The position numbers and the translations under genes are program-made. A stretch of 64,000 bases of DNA from Limnoperna fortunei (Eukaryota; Mollusca; Bivalvia; Mytilida; Modiolidae): contig OX104120.1 of NCBI GenBank assembly GCA_944474755.1, positions 23,485,242 to 23,549,241 of the forward strand, written 5' to 3'. The notes beneath the pieces were generated by a model. The model was not told the DNA's origin. It made no database searches and saw only the letters and a list, made by a program, of their open reading frames with translations. Shown here piece after piece: positions 11,591 to 21,489 of this stretch; position 1 is the stretch's first letter, and each line of letters starts with the position of its first letter.

Positions 11591-11643
11591 CAGGGTTTCT
11601 GTGTCCACATGTTTCGTGGACACATTTGGACACAGAAACCCTG
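11591..11643. repeat. Perfect 17-bp-arm hairpin
   Basis: CAGGGTTTCTGTGTCCA is repeated inverted as TGGACACAGAAACCCTG around a 19-base loop. No element boundaries are visible. Confidence 0.6.
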
Positions 11644-11897
11644 ACTTGTTAGAATATTCTTTCTGAACCTAGTGTGTATATTTTCAGAGATGATAGGGAT
11701 TTTAAAATTCCATTTCACATGAAATATATACCATATCTGGGATGGGCAGCTCGATAGAATACTGCAGACTACACTATATACAATGTTCTAAGAAGAACTC
11801 TAACAGAAAGTCTAAGACACTGACTTAAACATTGACGAAACTATAGTGCTCTAGAATGGCATGCTGTTCTTGGTTTATCAATGTGTACTAATTATAC

Positions 11898-12077
11898 AAT
11901 AGTTGCTAATATAGAGGGCATTGTCATGATATCTTGACTGCACAAGGGAGAGTGGTATTGCCTGAAACATTGATAATGCCCGAGCCAAAAGAGAGGGCAT
12001 TAAAAATGTTAAAGGCAATACCACTCTCCCGAGTGCTGTCAAGTATCATGACAATGCCAGCTATATAAGCAACTACT
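11898..12077. repeat. 180-bp foldback (palindromic) element
   Basis: Left arm ATAGTTGCTAATATAGAGGG with GGCATTGTCATGATA; right arm TATCATGACAATGCC with TATATAAGCAACTAC. An internal pair (GAGAGTGGTATTGCCT / AGGCAATACCACTCTC) lengthens the fold. A small related hairpin (AGAGGGCATTACCACG / GATAATGCCCTC) follows at about 12312-12356. Confidence 0.7.
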
Positions 12078-12970
12078 ATATTTATTTTATTGAAGAATTA
12101 AGTAACCATGTGTTTTAGACTGTATTATGTATTTGTAGCTGCTTGCTGTATGATTTGAATGTTTGGCCTCATGCTATATCATTGTTTGGCATTTTTAGGT
12201 TATACACGGTTAGTTTTCTAAACTTTATGTCATTTATTCCTCATTTGGTTGTACATGTACATATAATTTTTTATAAAATTAAAATAAACAGTTTTATGTT
12301 GCTTGTTACTGTAGAGGGCATTACCACGATGTGATAACGCCCGTGATAATGCCCTCATGTCAAATTACTGCAAATTAATTAATACCAGCTGACCTTGTTT
12401 TATCCAATTGAAACAAACATAATTTTACTGATATGAAATAATACATGATAACTACTTACGCCAACGCCACATTAGAAGCAATTAACGAATATCTGATTTG
12501 TTTAAAAACTTTTTACACAAGATCTGTAAATAAAAACCAATATAAATGTTTGGTATTTTCTCCTATTGCATTGATTGATAGATTAATACATTGATTCATC
12601 AATCAATCAATCTTCATGTGTCTATTTCAATCTGATAATTTCTTAACCTCCCAATTGTAGACTTTATCTTCACTGGGACAAAACGACTCGTCCGCGCCTT
12701 TAGAATAGATACAATTTCTTTGTTGATAAATATTCTATAACGTGTGAAATATGATTGCACATAGTTTTTCAACTTCTTTACTCCTTACCTCAGGTTCCGT
12801 TCACCTAATCCAGAGTTTCCTCATTCTAATTGATTGTCAACGTGCAAATTGTACAATTATTTATTCTTAATGTCGTTCACCTCCGACGGAATCGGTAGAA
12901 AATTCAAAAGATCAACTAATATTTGGTACAAGTAACATGTACTCACTGATTTAATTCTTCCGTTATATTT
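12078..12970. other. No gene recognised
   Basis: AT-rich sequence with a small hairpin near 12312-12356 and an (ATTG/AATC)n simple repeat near 12575-12612. No exon-like frame. Confidence 0.4.
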
Positions 12971-13191
12971 GTAAGGGTAGAGCATGAAATAACGACTTTG
13001 TCACTACCGGGGATCGAACCCGGGATCTCAGTATTGCCAGCCAGCCCTCAAACGAAGTGAGCTAAAGAAGTACTTAGCTCAGTCGAATTTGACTGGCTAT
13101 ATACCTACTACCTGCTAGAATGCAGATAGGCCTCCTGTTACACTCTTACTAAGAATCATCATACCATGATGATTCACAACAAACCGACAAA
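12971..13191 (-). repeat. tRNA-derived SINE-like unit, second family, copy 1
   Basis: The minus strand contains a D-arm-like AGCTCACTTCGTTTGAGGG and a perfect T-arm, CCGGGTTCGATCCCCGG, which is also the Pol III B box. The rest is a non-tRNA body that includes an AATCATCATACCATGATGATT hairpin. No acceptor stem pairs, so this is not a working tRNA gene. It lacks a 5-base CCGTT present in copy 2. Confidence 0.7.
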
Positions 13192-13216
13192 TCAGCCATG
13201 TGGGTTTTTTCCAAAT

Positions 13217-13441
13217 GTAACGGTAGGGCATGAAATAACGACTTTGTCACTACCGGGGATCGAACCCGGGATCTCAGTATTGCCAGCCAGCCCTCTAACC
13301 AAGTGAGCTAAAGAAGTACTCCGTTAGCTCAGTCGAATTTGACTGGCTATATACCTACTACCTGCTAGAATGCAGATAGGCCTCCTGTTACACTCTTACT
13401 AAGAATCATCATACCATGATGATTCTCAACAAACCGACAAA
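13217..13441 (-). repeat. tRNA-derived SINE-like unit, second family, copy 2
   Basis: Nearly identical to the unit at 12971-13191, in the same orientation, starting 246 bp downstream. The T-arm/B box and body hairpin are shared. The pair looks like a tandem duplication rather than two insertions. Confidence 0.7.
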
Positions 13442-14182
13442 ATTACTCTTCCAGAGCAGGCGAGTTTGTTGCTGGATTTTGTTCGTGTGTTGTTTTCTTC
13501 TGTGTTTGTTTGTGTGTGTGTCATGGTTTTTTGTTAGTGTTCATGGAGTAAGAGATTGCCCCTTTGGTATTTCTTCGCCCATTCAGAGAACCCATTTTAA
13601 ACATTTTTCTTATAGGTTTCTATACTTAACTTAGCGACGGCCATTTTTGATTTACAATCAGAACAAACCAAATACATTGAACAAAATCATTCATACAATA
13701 TGGAATTATTTTGTTTTGATGACACAAAGATCGGATTTAAACCATAGGTTCCTATACACGATTAATCTATGTATAGCAGTCATTAGCATTTTGAATTTCA
13801 ACAAATTTCAGACTTCATAGTGGACTTTTCAATACAAGTTTGTTTTTTATTGGCTTAGTGGTTTGAGAGATTGAAATGTAAATTTTACAGACAGTACTGA
13901 TGGTTTATTCTGGCTATTCCAAATTTTAAATTTTAGAGGTAAAATATTATAAATTAATGTTGGAGTAGCCAGAATTACTTATATAAACAAGGGATGTGTA
14001 AACTATAAAAACATCTTATTTTATTTTGTTAGCCAATTACTCGTAAAATGTGTTGGAATTGAAAGAAAAGTAAATGTATCTGAATTTATCTAAATTTTAG
14101 TCTTAAAATACGCACAATTTGTAGAAGCTTGCAACTTTACAGACACATTTACTTAATGAGTTATCAGTACAGTACAAATTAC
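13442..14182. other. No gene recognised
   Basis: AT-rich sequence. The 72-codon frame at 13416 starts inside the SINE unit and is low-complexity. Confidence 0.4.
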
Positions 14183-14885
14183 AAATTACAAATTTTATTT
14201 AATCCAATTATGGAGCCCCCAGAGAGGCAGAACAATTATTCATAACAAAACATAATGAGTAAAAATCAAAATATCAAAACATGTGATTAGTCTAATTAGT
14301 TTTAGTAACAATTCAATAACATATAAAAATAGTTTTATGATAAAGACAAATTAATTTTAGTCTCTGTCTGGATGAGGGGTGGGGGGGGGGTGCAGCTCTT
14401 ATCTTTGGAACTTATAAGAATATTTAATATACTATTATAAATTATACAATATATATATACTTTATGAAGACACTTGATTAACACAAAGTAAGGAATCTCT
14501 TTTCAAGAATAGTTCTTCTAGCATTTGGAATAATTTTATGATGATTTCTCTATCTTCATTGCTTAACAGCCAAATAAATTTATTTGTAGAAGATAATTTG
14601 CTAAAGTTCTTACATTTATTCTCAAAAAAAGATAAAAAGTGTGTTCTTATACAGTTAAGAGCATTACACTCTATGAGAAAATGAATCTCATCTTCAATAT
14701 TATTTTTACAAAGATCACAAATTCTATTGTTACATTCAACTTTAGTGTAACGTCCTGTTTCTATTTTGAGATTATGAGCACTAAGTCTAAATTTACTCAT
14801 CAATCTCCTCTGGTCTTGATTACCATACTTTAGATATGGTTCAAGTTGGAGATGGGATTTAAATTTTTTGTATGTTCTTAGTTTA
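14183..14885 (-). mobile_element. LINE 3' fragment B
   Basis: The minus frame encodes a LINE ORF2 C-terminus: KSHLQLEPYLKYGNQ, a KFRLSAHNLKIETGRY-type segment and a zinc-binding knuckle CDLCKNNIEDEIHFLIEC (zf-RVT-like CxxC...HxxxxC). It ends at 14462. Downstream on that strand are a 3' UTR and a short repeat tail (ATTTGTA units near 14183-14200). It is 5'-truncated and differs from fragments A and C. Confidence 0.75.
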
Positions 14886-15692
14886 CCTTCCTATGCCTTT
14901 CATTTTGAGGGCAACACGTTTGATTAGCTAGGTATATAGCAGAAATTGCTAGTGTCACTAAATCTGTCTGATCAAGGTCTTTCGACTTTTCCAAGTTTAA
15001 TATCGAAACTTTTTCCAGTCTCCTTACAAGTCCATCTTTATCCAACGTACATTAATTTTCATCTTCATGAAAGCAATTTAAATGCTCACAATGTTCATTT
15101 TCTTGATACATCACAATTGTATACATCAACGTTTCTGAATCAAACGGATGATCCTTTATTAATTTCACCGATTTTAATGAAAGTACAATCCTAGCCAGTC
15201 TCAGCAAACTGTAGGGAAATCTTAGATCTCTTATCTATATTGGTGACCTTTGGCTACCAATGAGAATAGTATGCTGATGCCGCAATTTAATTAATTTAAA
15301 AAAAAGACTGTCTTTAAAATAACAAGATTGAGTTGACATTTTTGTCGCTTCACAGTTGAAAAGTATGTTCGATAGAAAATTTAATGAAATATATATGTAA
15401 ACTGTATAAGATTATTAATAAAATTCATAATATATAATAATCAGATAAAATTATTAAAACTTGCATCGTTTTTGGAGTAAATTTGGAGTAATGAATAAAT
15501 AAATCACAAATCACCAATAGTTTAACTGATGATTTTAGTTTAAAATGATGTCGAGTGTCTAAATCGATTTGAGTAATAGCAGTATTTAGACGGACCGATG
15601 ATTTAATACCAAAATGGCATCTGTTGATATGCTCAACCAAACACATTCAGAGCTATACAACTCTGTTAGACATAGCACAATAGATACAACTA
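14886..15692. other. No gene recognised
   Basis: AT-rich sequence. Frames of 73-82 codons show no domain or exon context. Confidence 0.4.
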
Positions 15693-15871
15693 GCTGCACT
15701 CGACTCCAATCTTAATTAACAAGGATTGCCATTTTTCCTACCGCAGGTCGGGGGTTCTCTCCGGGTACTCCGGCTTCCTCCCCCAATAAAAACTGGACGC
15801 CACGATATAGCTGAAAAATTGCTGAAAGTGGCGTTAAAACACCATTCAAACAAACAAACAAACAAACAAAC
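15693..15871 (+). repeat. V-SINE/RUDI-type SINE, 5'-truncated
   Basis: It starts at CTGCACTCGACTCCAATC, so the tRNA-like head is lost. The full core CTCCGGGTACTCCGGCTTCC and tail are followed by (CAAA)n. It is close to the consensus of the other copies, so relatively recent. Confidence 0.9.
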
Positions 15872-16738
15872 AACTAGCTGCAGCTGGAACCACGAGACCA
15901 AAAGCCAAGAAGCACCAAAACATCGAGAACAATACCAAAAACCAAACATTGAATTGATGGAATTTGCTGACTCAGCTTCCTATCTACTTTACTTATGTTG
16001 ACAACAATCTTTCAGCATAAAAGCCTTCAACCTTTGGCAAGAAAATGTGAAATTGACAACAATCTTTAAGCTTTACCAGGAAATAAAAAAATACGGTAGG
16101 GAGAGGGGGGGGGGTTTACAAGATAGTTGGTTATTGTTGAAAAAATTCTTGTATTTTAGCTAAGCAATTGTCTTTATAATGTCCATCTTTTTCTCAGAGT
16201 AGTTAGAGATACCAGACAAGTCATCCTGTTATTATTTCAGTTAGAATATACAGTATGCCAATGTCCCCCAACCCCCCTACAGTACCCACTGCATGAGGTT
16301 GCGGATTAAATGTAGTATTATTGGTTACCAAATTTCGTCGCCTCACGTCCATTTTTTATATAGTTAACATCATGTAAGATCACATAAAGGTAAACGTGAG
16401 TTATAACCCACTGACAATCAAATTGATGTTGAACCCCAATATACCTTCAGTATGCTCCTGTAAGAGCACTCATAGTCGAACAGTTGGACCAGATGAAGTG
16501 TTATGTACATATCAGAAAGGATATCTATCATTATTGAGTATAGTTGTCGAAGATGCTTGAATTAGTACTGTTTCCATCTGACAAGTCATACCAGAATGTC
16601 TAGTTCATCTGAGGTATGTTAACATGCCCAGTTACAAATTATGAAGACTGCTTGTATTTAATTTACTGAGCAGCTAGTGTTTCAATACATAGCCCTATAT
16701 TATGTGCACTTTTGAAATAACTCATACATTTATCTAAA
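15872..16738. other. No gene recognised
   Basis: AT-rich sequence with a G-run (about 16105-16115). This is the left flank of the BEL/Pao insertion, ending in the TACTA target duplication at 16739-16743. Confidence 0.4.
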
Positions 16739-16851
16739 TACTATGTAAAGCCTATTACTATTGTCGCATGAAAATCATTTTACGATTCTCATATTTTACA
16801 CAGTGACATTAACACGCTTTTGAGCACTTCCGTTGTTTGTTTATTCTGTGT

Positions 16852-19800
16852 CAGTCGGAAAGCATTTCCCTGATTTGACCGTTAAAACCGCGATTTTCTT
16901 GACAGAGAAACAAGTGGAGATAATAAAAAATTTAACGGCCGCTAGATGGCGCATAACAAATGTTTTTTCTATCGTTTTCATGACCTTGCGGAAAATGCAT
17001 GAAATTATAATAAATATTGAAAAGAAAAATATAGAAACATGTGAAATATAATTTTAAAACTATTTTAGCTGTATTTGTTATGTAATGATATGCTTTAATG
17101 CAAATTAAATATATAAAAATCGAGGTCAACTTTGGTTGTGCGTAGTGACCGGAAGATGGCGACGACTACTGTTTACAATTTTAAAGCTCGGAATAATCTG
17201 ACACAATTGCGTATTAGGTACTGAATATTCATTATGACTGGTTACTTTTAAACTAGATGATATGAAGAACCGACGATAAAGGTAAGAAACAGCTTTTTAT
17301 TGTCGTTACTGCGCAGTCGTCATTCATTTCGGGGGTCCCCAAAAGCACATGGTAGCTTGAAAAATTCTCGTTATTTGTTGTATTTTTGCCGATTAGTAGT
17401 CAAAATAGCCACCTATTCTATGATAAAGGGATCTGATTTTGTTAAATTATTTAATTTTCTCATAAAATATTATTATTCTATTCATGAAAAAGTAAAATTT
17501 GACCCAAACCAGTTGCGTAAATTTGACGGACTGCAAAGTCGTTGTTATACAAGGAGATCAGAGCTGTCCAAGGTTTGTGATAATTGCTAATTTTACGCCG
17601 GAAACTTTGGTATTATAACTCTTTAGATAAAATTATGAATTATAGTGACATAAAATTCTAGACCGTAGTATTTATAGTACAGTACTGCCTTACAAAGGAA
17701 CATCTATACCCATCTACTATAGTAAGTGTTGACGTAGGTTGTATAGTGTTTTTTGCGTTACAAATGAAAACTGCTTACCGCGTATGGTTCAGCTTATGCT
17801 CCTTTTTAGATCAAGAAGGGACCTTTTTGAAATCAATAATTATTTCCCCGAGATATTCAGCGTTTTGAAATAAAGCGGTTTTTTAGTTATGAACGGGCGA
17901 TTTTTCATACTAAAATTTGACCTTAATTAGAACGGAACTGTACTTTAGGAACAATCGATTGTTGTCTACTCGAAATCCTTCGGGTGATGTCGTCTGCAGT
18001 TTAGGCGGGAAAAGTCTCGCGGTTTGTCCGAATACCATTGAACGTCACGAAAGCAGACGAACATTTGTAAACATCGTAAGGTCCCTTAAGAAACAAAAAT
18101 GGCTGACCTATTATGTGAAATTTCCGTAGCAAAAGTCAAGGACGATTTGTAACAACTTAAATACAGAGGCATACTATAAAACATGGACAGGTTGTTGTAT
18201 CTACGTTTTTTCTACTGAATTTTCGTAATAACAAGGTAAAATATAAAATAATGAAAAAATGCTAGCAAACAATTTTTTCCAAGGGGGGTTGGCATTTAGT
18301 TTTTTTTTATACATACATATCACTATAGTATAACATGAGGAAAATTTCAGAATTTTTTGCAATATAAAATTATTTGAAGATTTGTCAACTTACACACTGA
18401 TCTGATATGATGTTAACAGAGACAACTGTAATTATGTCTCTGATGTTAATTACAATTTTGAAGTAGGTGCATATTTGCAATATATTTTCTGTTGCTTGCA
18501 GCTGAAATGAAATTCTTATAAGCAAAAATTTTCTAAAAAGAACAACATAATGTTCTGAAAAACTGTTGTCTAGTTAGATAATATGGAATTAAAAACTTTA
18601 GAAGTGCAATGCAGATTTGTGTTTCAGTTCTAATTGAAATACAAGATTTACCCAATAAATATTACTCATCTTAAGTGAGTATTGTATACTTGTAAGTAAT
18701 GAACTTTCAAATTTTAATACATTTTGTTAAATTAGTTATCCATAATTTCTGTTTTATTTTAAAATTAATATTTGATGAAACTTTTCTTTACCAAAGTGTG
18801 ACATGATTTATTTCTACATTTAAACAACAACCTTTTTACATTCTGCCTATTGCTTTTGGTTCTAACTGGGACTAGTATAGCTAATTGATTTATATGTTCC
18901 TGGTTCTAGTTGACATGTATGATGAAATATATTTTTATTGAGGTATTAAAAAAACTAAAATATAAGAATAAGTAAGTTCATCAACAAATATATACTGACC
19001 TATAGACTTGCCACAAGTCCCTTTTATTTTTTTATAGTAAAAAGATAATTTATTATCAACAATTTCTCTGCTATCCACTTGTGTACAAACATTGATAATA
19101 AAAATGTAATTCTCCAACAGCAAAAAAATATTTAAAAAATCCAAGGGACATGTGGAAAGTCTAACTGATATATGATGAATCATAATAATTTTGTTGTTAA
19201 CAAGCCTATCCATTTCTTGTCTATTTATATTACAAACAGGGAATTGAAGGAATCTATGATCAATTTTAAATATAGACAATTTTTTTTCTATTATGAAAAC
19301 TAACCCACTTTATTAGAATTTAGCCATACATGTATAGCTAACCCTTTTATATAAGACAGTTTAGTGTGAAATAAATTTACTAACTATTCCAAATTGTTTT
19401 AAATTTACAAATAATTCCAACCAAAGCCTCATACATTCAATTTTAAAGGTGTCAGTAAACAGTTATAATTAATTTTTTTTTCAAAATTTAATTAAGTTAC
19501 TTAAAATTTCTGTAAATAAAGCTAAATGGAGAGTAAAACATGACAGAATGCAAAAAAAAATTATGTATTTCCGATTAAAAAATCGTTTCCAATCCGTCAT
19601 TTCGAATTATCTCCCTTTAAAAACGCCAACTTTTGAGCGAACAATCTGACACAATTGCGTATTAGAACTGCTAAAAATCAAATGATGGGTGCAAAATGTA
19701 GCATATGTTTAATTCTAATATTCTTTTCATTATCTAGGCGCTTCCACATGGTTTCGATTTGTGGTGCAATTTTTTAAATCGACGAATTTCACTTCCGCCA

Positions 19801-20055
19801 TTTCTTCGTCGTCATTTTTCATTGAAATTCTTCAAAATTTTACACATTATGTCATATTTGATTTAAAAAATATGAAAATCAGATATCAGAGGATCAAAAT
19901 ATTGTCAGAATATGTCAATACCACAATTTGTATATGCGTACGAGTCCGTTTTGCAAGCTAACCTATCGTGAAATAAAAACGTCAAATTTTCAAATCGAAA
20001 ATCACGTGACCTTGTCAAGAAATTGGAAGCCATTATGAGAAATGCTTTCCGACTG
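16852..20055. mobile_element. 3204-bp DNA transposon inserted in LTR1
   Basis: It begins CAGTCGGAAAGCATTTC and ends with the perfect inverse GAAATGCTTTCCGACTG. It is flanked by TGT at 16849-16851 and 20056-20058. The empty site is visible in LTR2 (TTCTGTGTTGAG), which proves insertion with a 3-bp duplication. No long transposase frame is present. Short gene-like starts include ATGGCGACGACTACTG at 17157 (+), ATGGCTGACC at 18099 (+) and ATGGCGGAAGTG near 19800 (-). The segment AATCTGACACAATTGCGTAT recurs at about 17195 and 19641. The superfamily is not assignable by eye; a 3-bp duplication occurs in several groups (Harbinger, CACTA/CMC, Academ). Confidence 0.85.
18099..18152 (+). pseudogene. 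Possible SAP-like N-terminal fragment in the DNA transposon
   Basis: ATG in good context opens MADLLCEISVAKVKDDL, then TAA; after the stop the same frame reads QLKYRGIL. The pattern (short N-terminus, S-V-A-x-V-K-x-x-L, then L-K-x-R-G) faintly resembles the start of a SAP-type helix-extension-helix. It could be the broken start of a transposon protein or chance. Confidence 0.2.
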
Positions 20056-20652
20056 TGTTGAGTCAGTGGAAATACTTCTAATTTGGTGAGTTTTTTACTA
20101 TTGTATTTCAATATTTTTGTATAAATATCCTTCCGAACCTTTATTACATATGTTATAATACTTTTTAGTAAGTTTTTGACGGTTATAGTGCTCGTTTCAG
20201 TTTATTTATTTTTCACGACTCAATTTTCCACTAGGTTATACGTGCGAATCGATAAATTAATTTCAGTGAAATTTGTTAAACATTTTTGATTTGGTTCTGC
20301 ATTTGTATTGTTTCAATAGTTTTCCTATAACCTTATTTTTGTGTTTATAATTTGAAATGTTATTTGATTTAAAGCAGTTAATTTGGTTAATCAGCAAAGT
20401 ACATTGAATTTTCTTTTCTATTTTCAGTAAAACGTATAATCATACTTCGTATAATGGTACTTCGTATAATCGTACTTCGTATAATCGTATTTTGTACATC
20501 GTTGGCATCGTATTATATATTCACTGGATTCTCTGGTACTGGATTTTCTCTGGTTGTTAAAATAAAGATGATTTGAATACGCATTTGCATTATATATTTC
20601 CACGCCCGATTTCTAGTCAACACATTATTTACAAATTAGAAGTTTTCGTTCT

Positions 20653-21489
20653 ATGAACATGGATGATATCGAAGATTCAGTCGAGGTTGGACGGGAGAGA
20701 AAGCTAACGGAAAAGGGACTGATGTATGCTATGAATTTACAACGAAATGAACGCTCTCGTCTGATAAAAACTTTGACAGTTCTCACGAGTGAAATTGAAA
20801 AGTTAATGTCAGAAACAACAGACGTTGATAAAGTCAAAACAGTATATTCAAAGTGGATTAATACATATGATCATTTATTAGAAATTCACGATAAATATCA
20901 GGAACTTTTTAAAGACTTCAACGATAAACAGATAGACAATGTCAGTTTTCAGGACAAAAACAGCAAGTTTTTATCTACAAACCAAACTATACAACAATGG
21001 TTTTCTGTCAATGTAATTACGACTATTCAACCGCAAAATGTAACTCAAGATGATAAAAGGTCACAGAGGAGTACAAGTTCTAGATCACAAAGGAGTGTAA
21101 GCTCAAGGTCACAGAGAAGTTCAAGATCTAGTCAAGCAAGTCATCTATCTAAAGCAAAATTAGTGGAAGAACAAAGGAAAGTTGAACTTTTAGCAAGAGC
21201 TGAAGCTTTGGATGAAAAGAAACGCCTAGAAGAAGCTAAGTTGAAACTTAAGCTACAGGAAGAATTGGAAATAAAAACTGAACTCAAAGTAAGTGATGTG
21301 AAAGCAAGAGTGATAGAAGAGTTAGAAAGGAGTATGAGGGAGGACGACATATTGGAATCAAAACTTATAAAAAATGAAAAACTTAGTGATACTTCTTACA
21401 TTCAAAAATTTAAACAAGCTGATACTCCGAAAAAACGTGTGCATGTCGAAACGTCACGTCTAAATCCACGAGCATCGGAATGGATTTAA
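20653..21489 (+). CDS. BEL/Pao gag N-terminal ORF, copy 1
   Basis: A 278-codon frame starting MNMDDIEDSVEVGRERKL. It has an N-terminal helical region, a serine/arginine-rich block (repeated SQRS units, near residues 135-165), and a long charged coiled-coil segment (residues about 170-240). Such a leader is typical of the first part of BEL/Pao gag-pol. The frame ends at TAA 21487-21489, and the same frame stays open afterwards into the capsid-like and pol region. The stop therefore splits what is normally one polyprotein. The second copy has the same stop. Confidence 0.85.
   Translation: MNMDDIEDSVEVGRERKLTEKGLMYAMNLQRNERSRLIKTLTVLTSEIEKLMSETTDVDKVKTVYSKWINTYDHLLEIHDKYQELFKDFNDKQIDNVSFQDKNSKFLSTNQTIQQWFSVNVITTIQPQNVTQDDKRSQRSTSSRSQRSVSSRSQRSSRSSQASHLSKAKLVEEQRKVELLARAEALDEKKRLEEAKLKLKLQEELEIKTELKVSDVKARVIEELERSMREDDILESKLIKNEKLSDTSYIQKFKQADTPKKRVHVETSRLNPRASEWI

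Larger units (their letters stand above)
16744..20624 (+). repeat. BEL/Pao LTR1, interrupted
   Basis: 16744-16851 and 20059-20624, with the duplicated TGT counted once, together match LTR2 with only a few substitutions. The U3 side carries the inserted 3204-bp transposon. Near 20450-20490 there are short direct repeats of ACTTCGTATAAT. AATAAA at 20561-20566 is the likely LTR poly(A) signal. Confidence 0.9.

Noticed and set aside
13217..13441. A tRNA gene, suggested by the perfect T-arm.
   Set aside because: No acceptor stem can pair around it and the anticodon arm is not convincing. A near-identical tandem unit exists, so it is a tRNA-derived repeat.
20450..20490. Repeated ACTTCGTATAAT resembling the arm of a loxP site.
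   Set aside because: The copies are direct, with no inverted partner arm or 8-bp spacer, and they recur in all three BEL LTRs. This is an LTR-internal tandem repeat that matches by coincidence.
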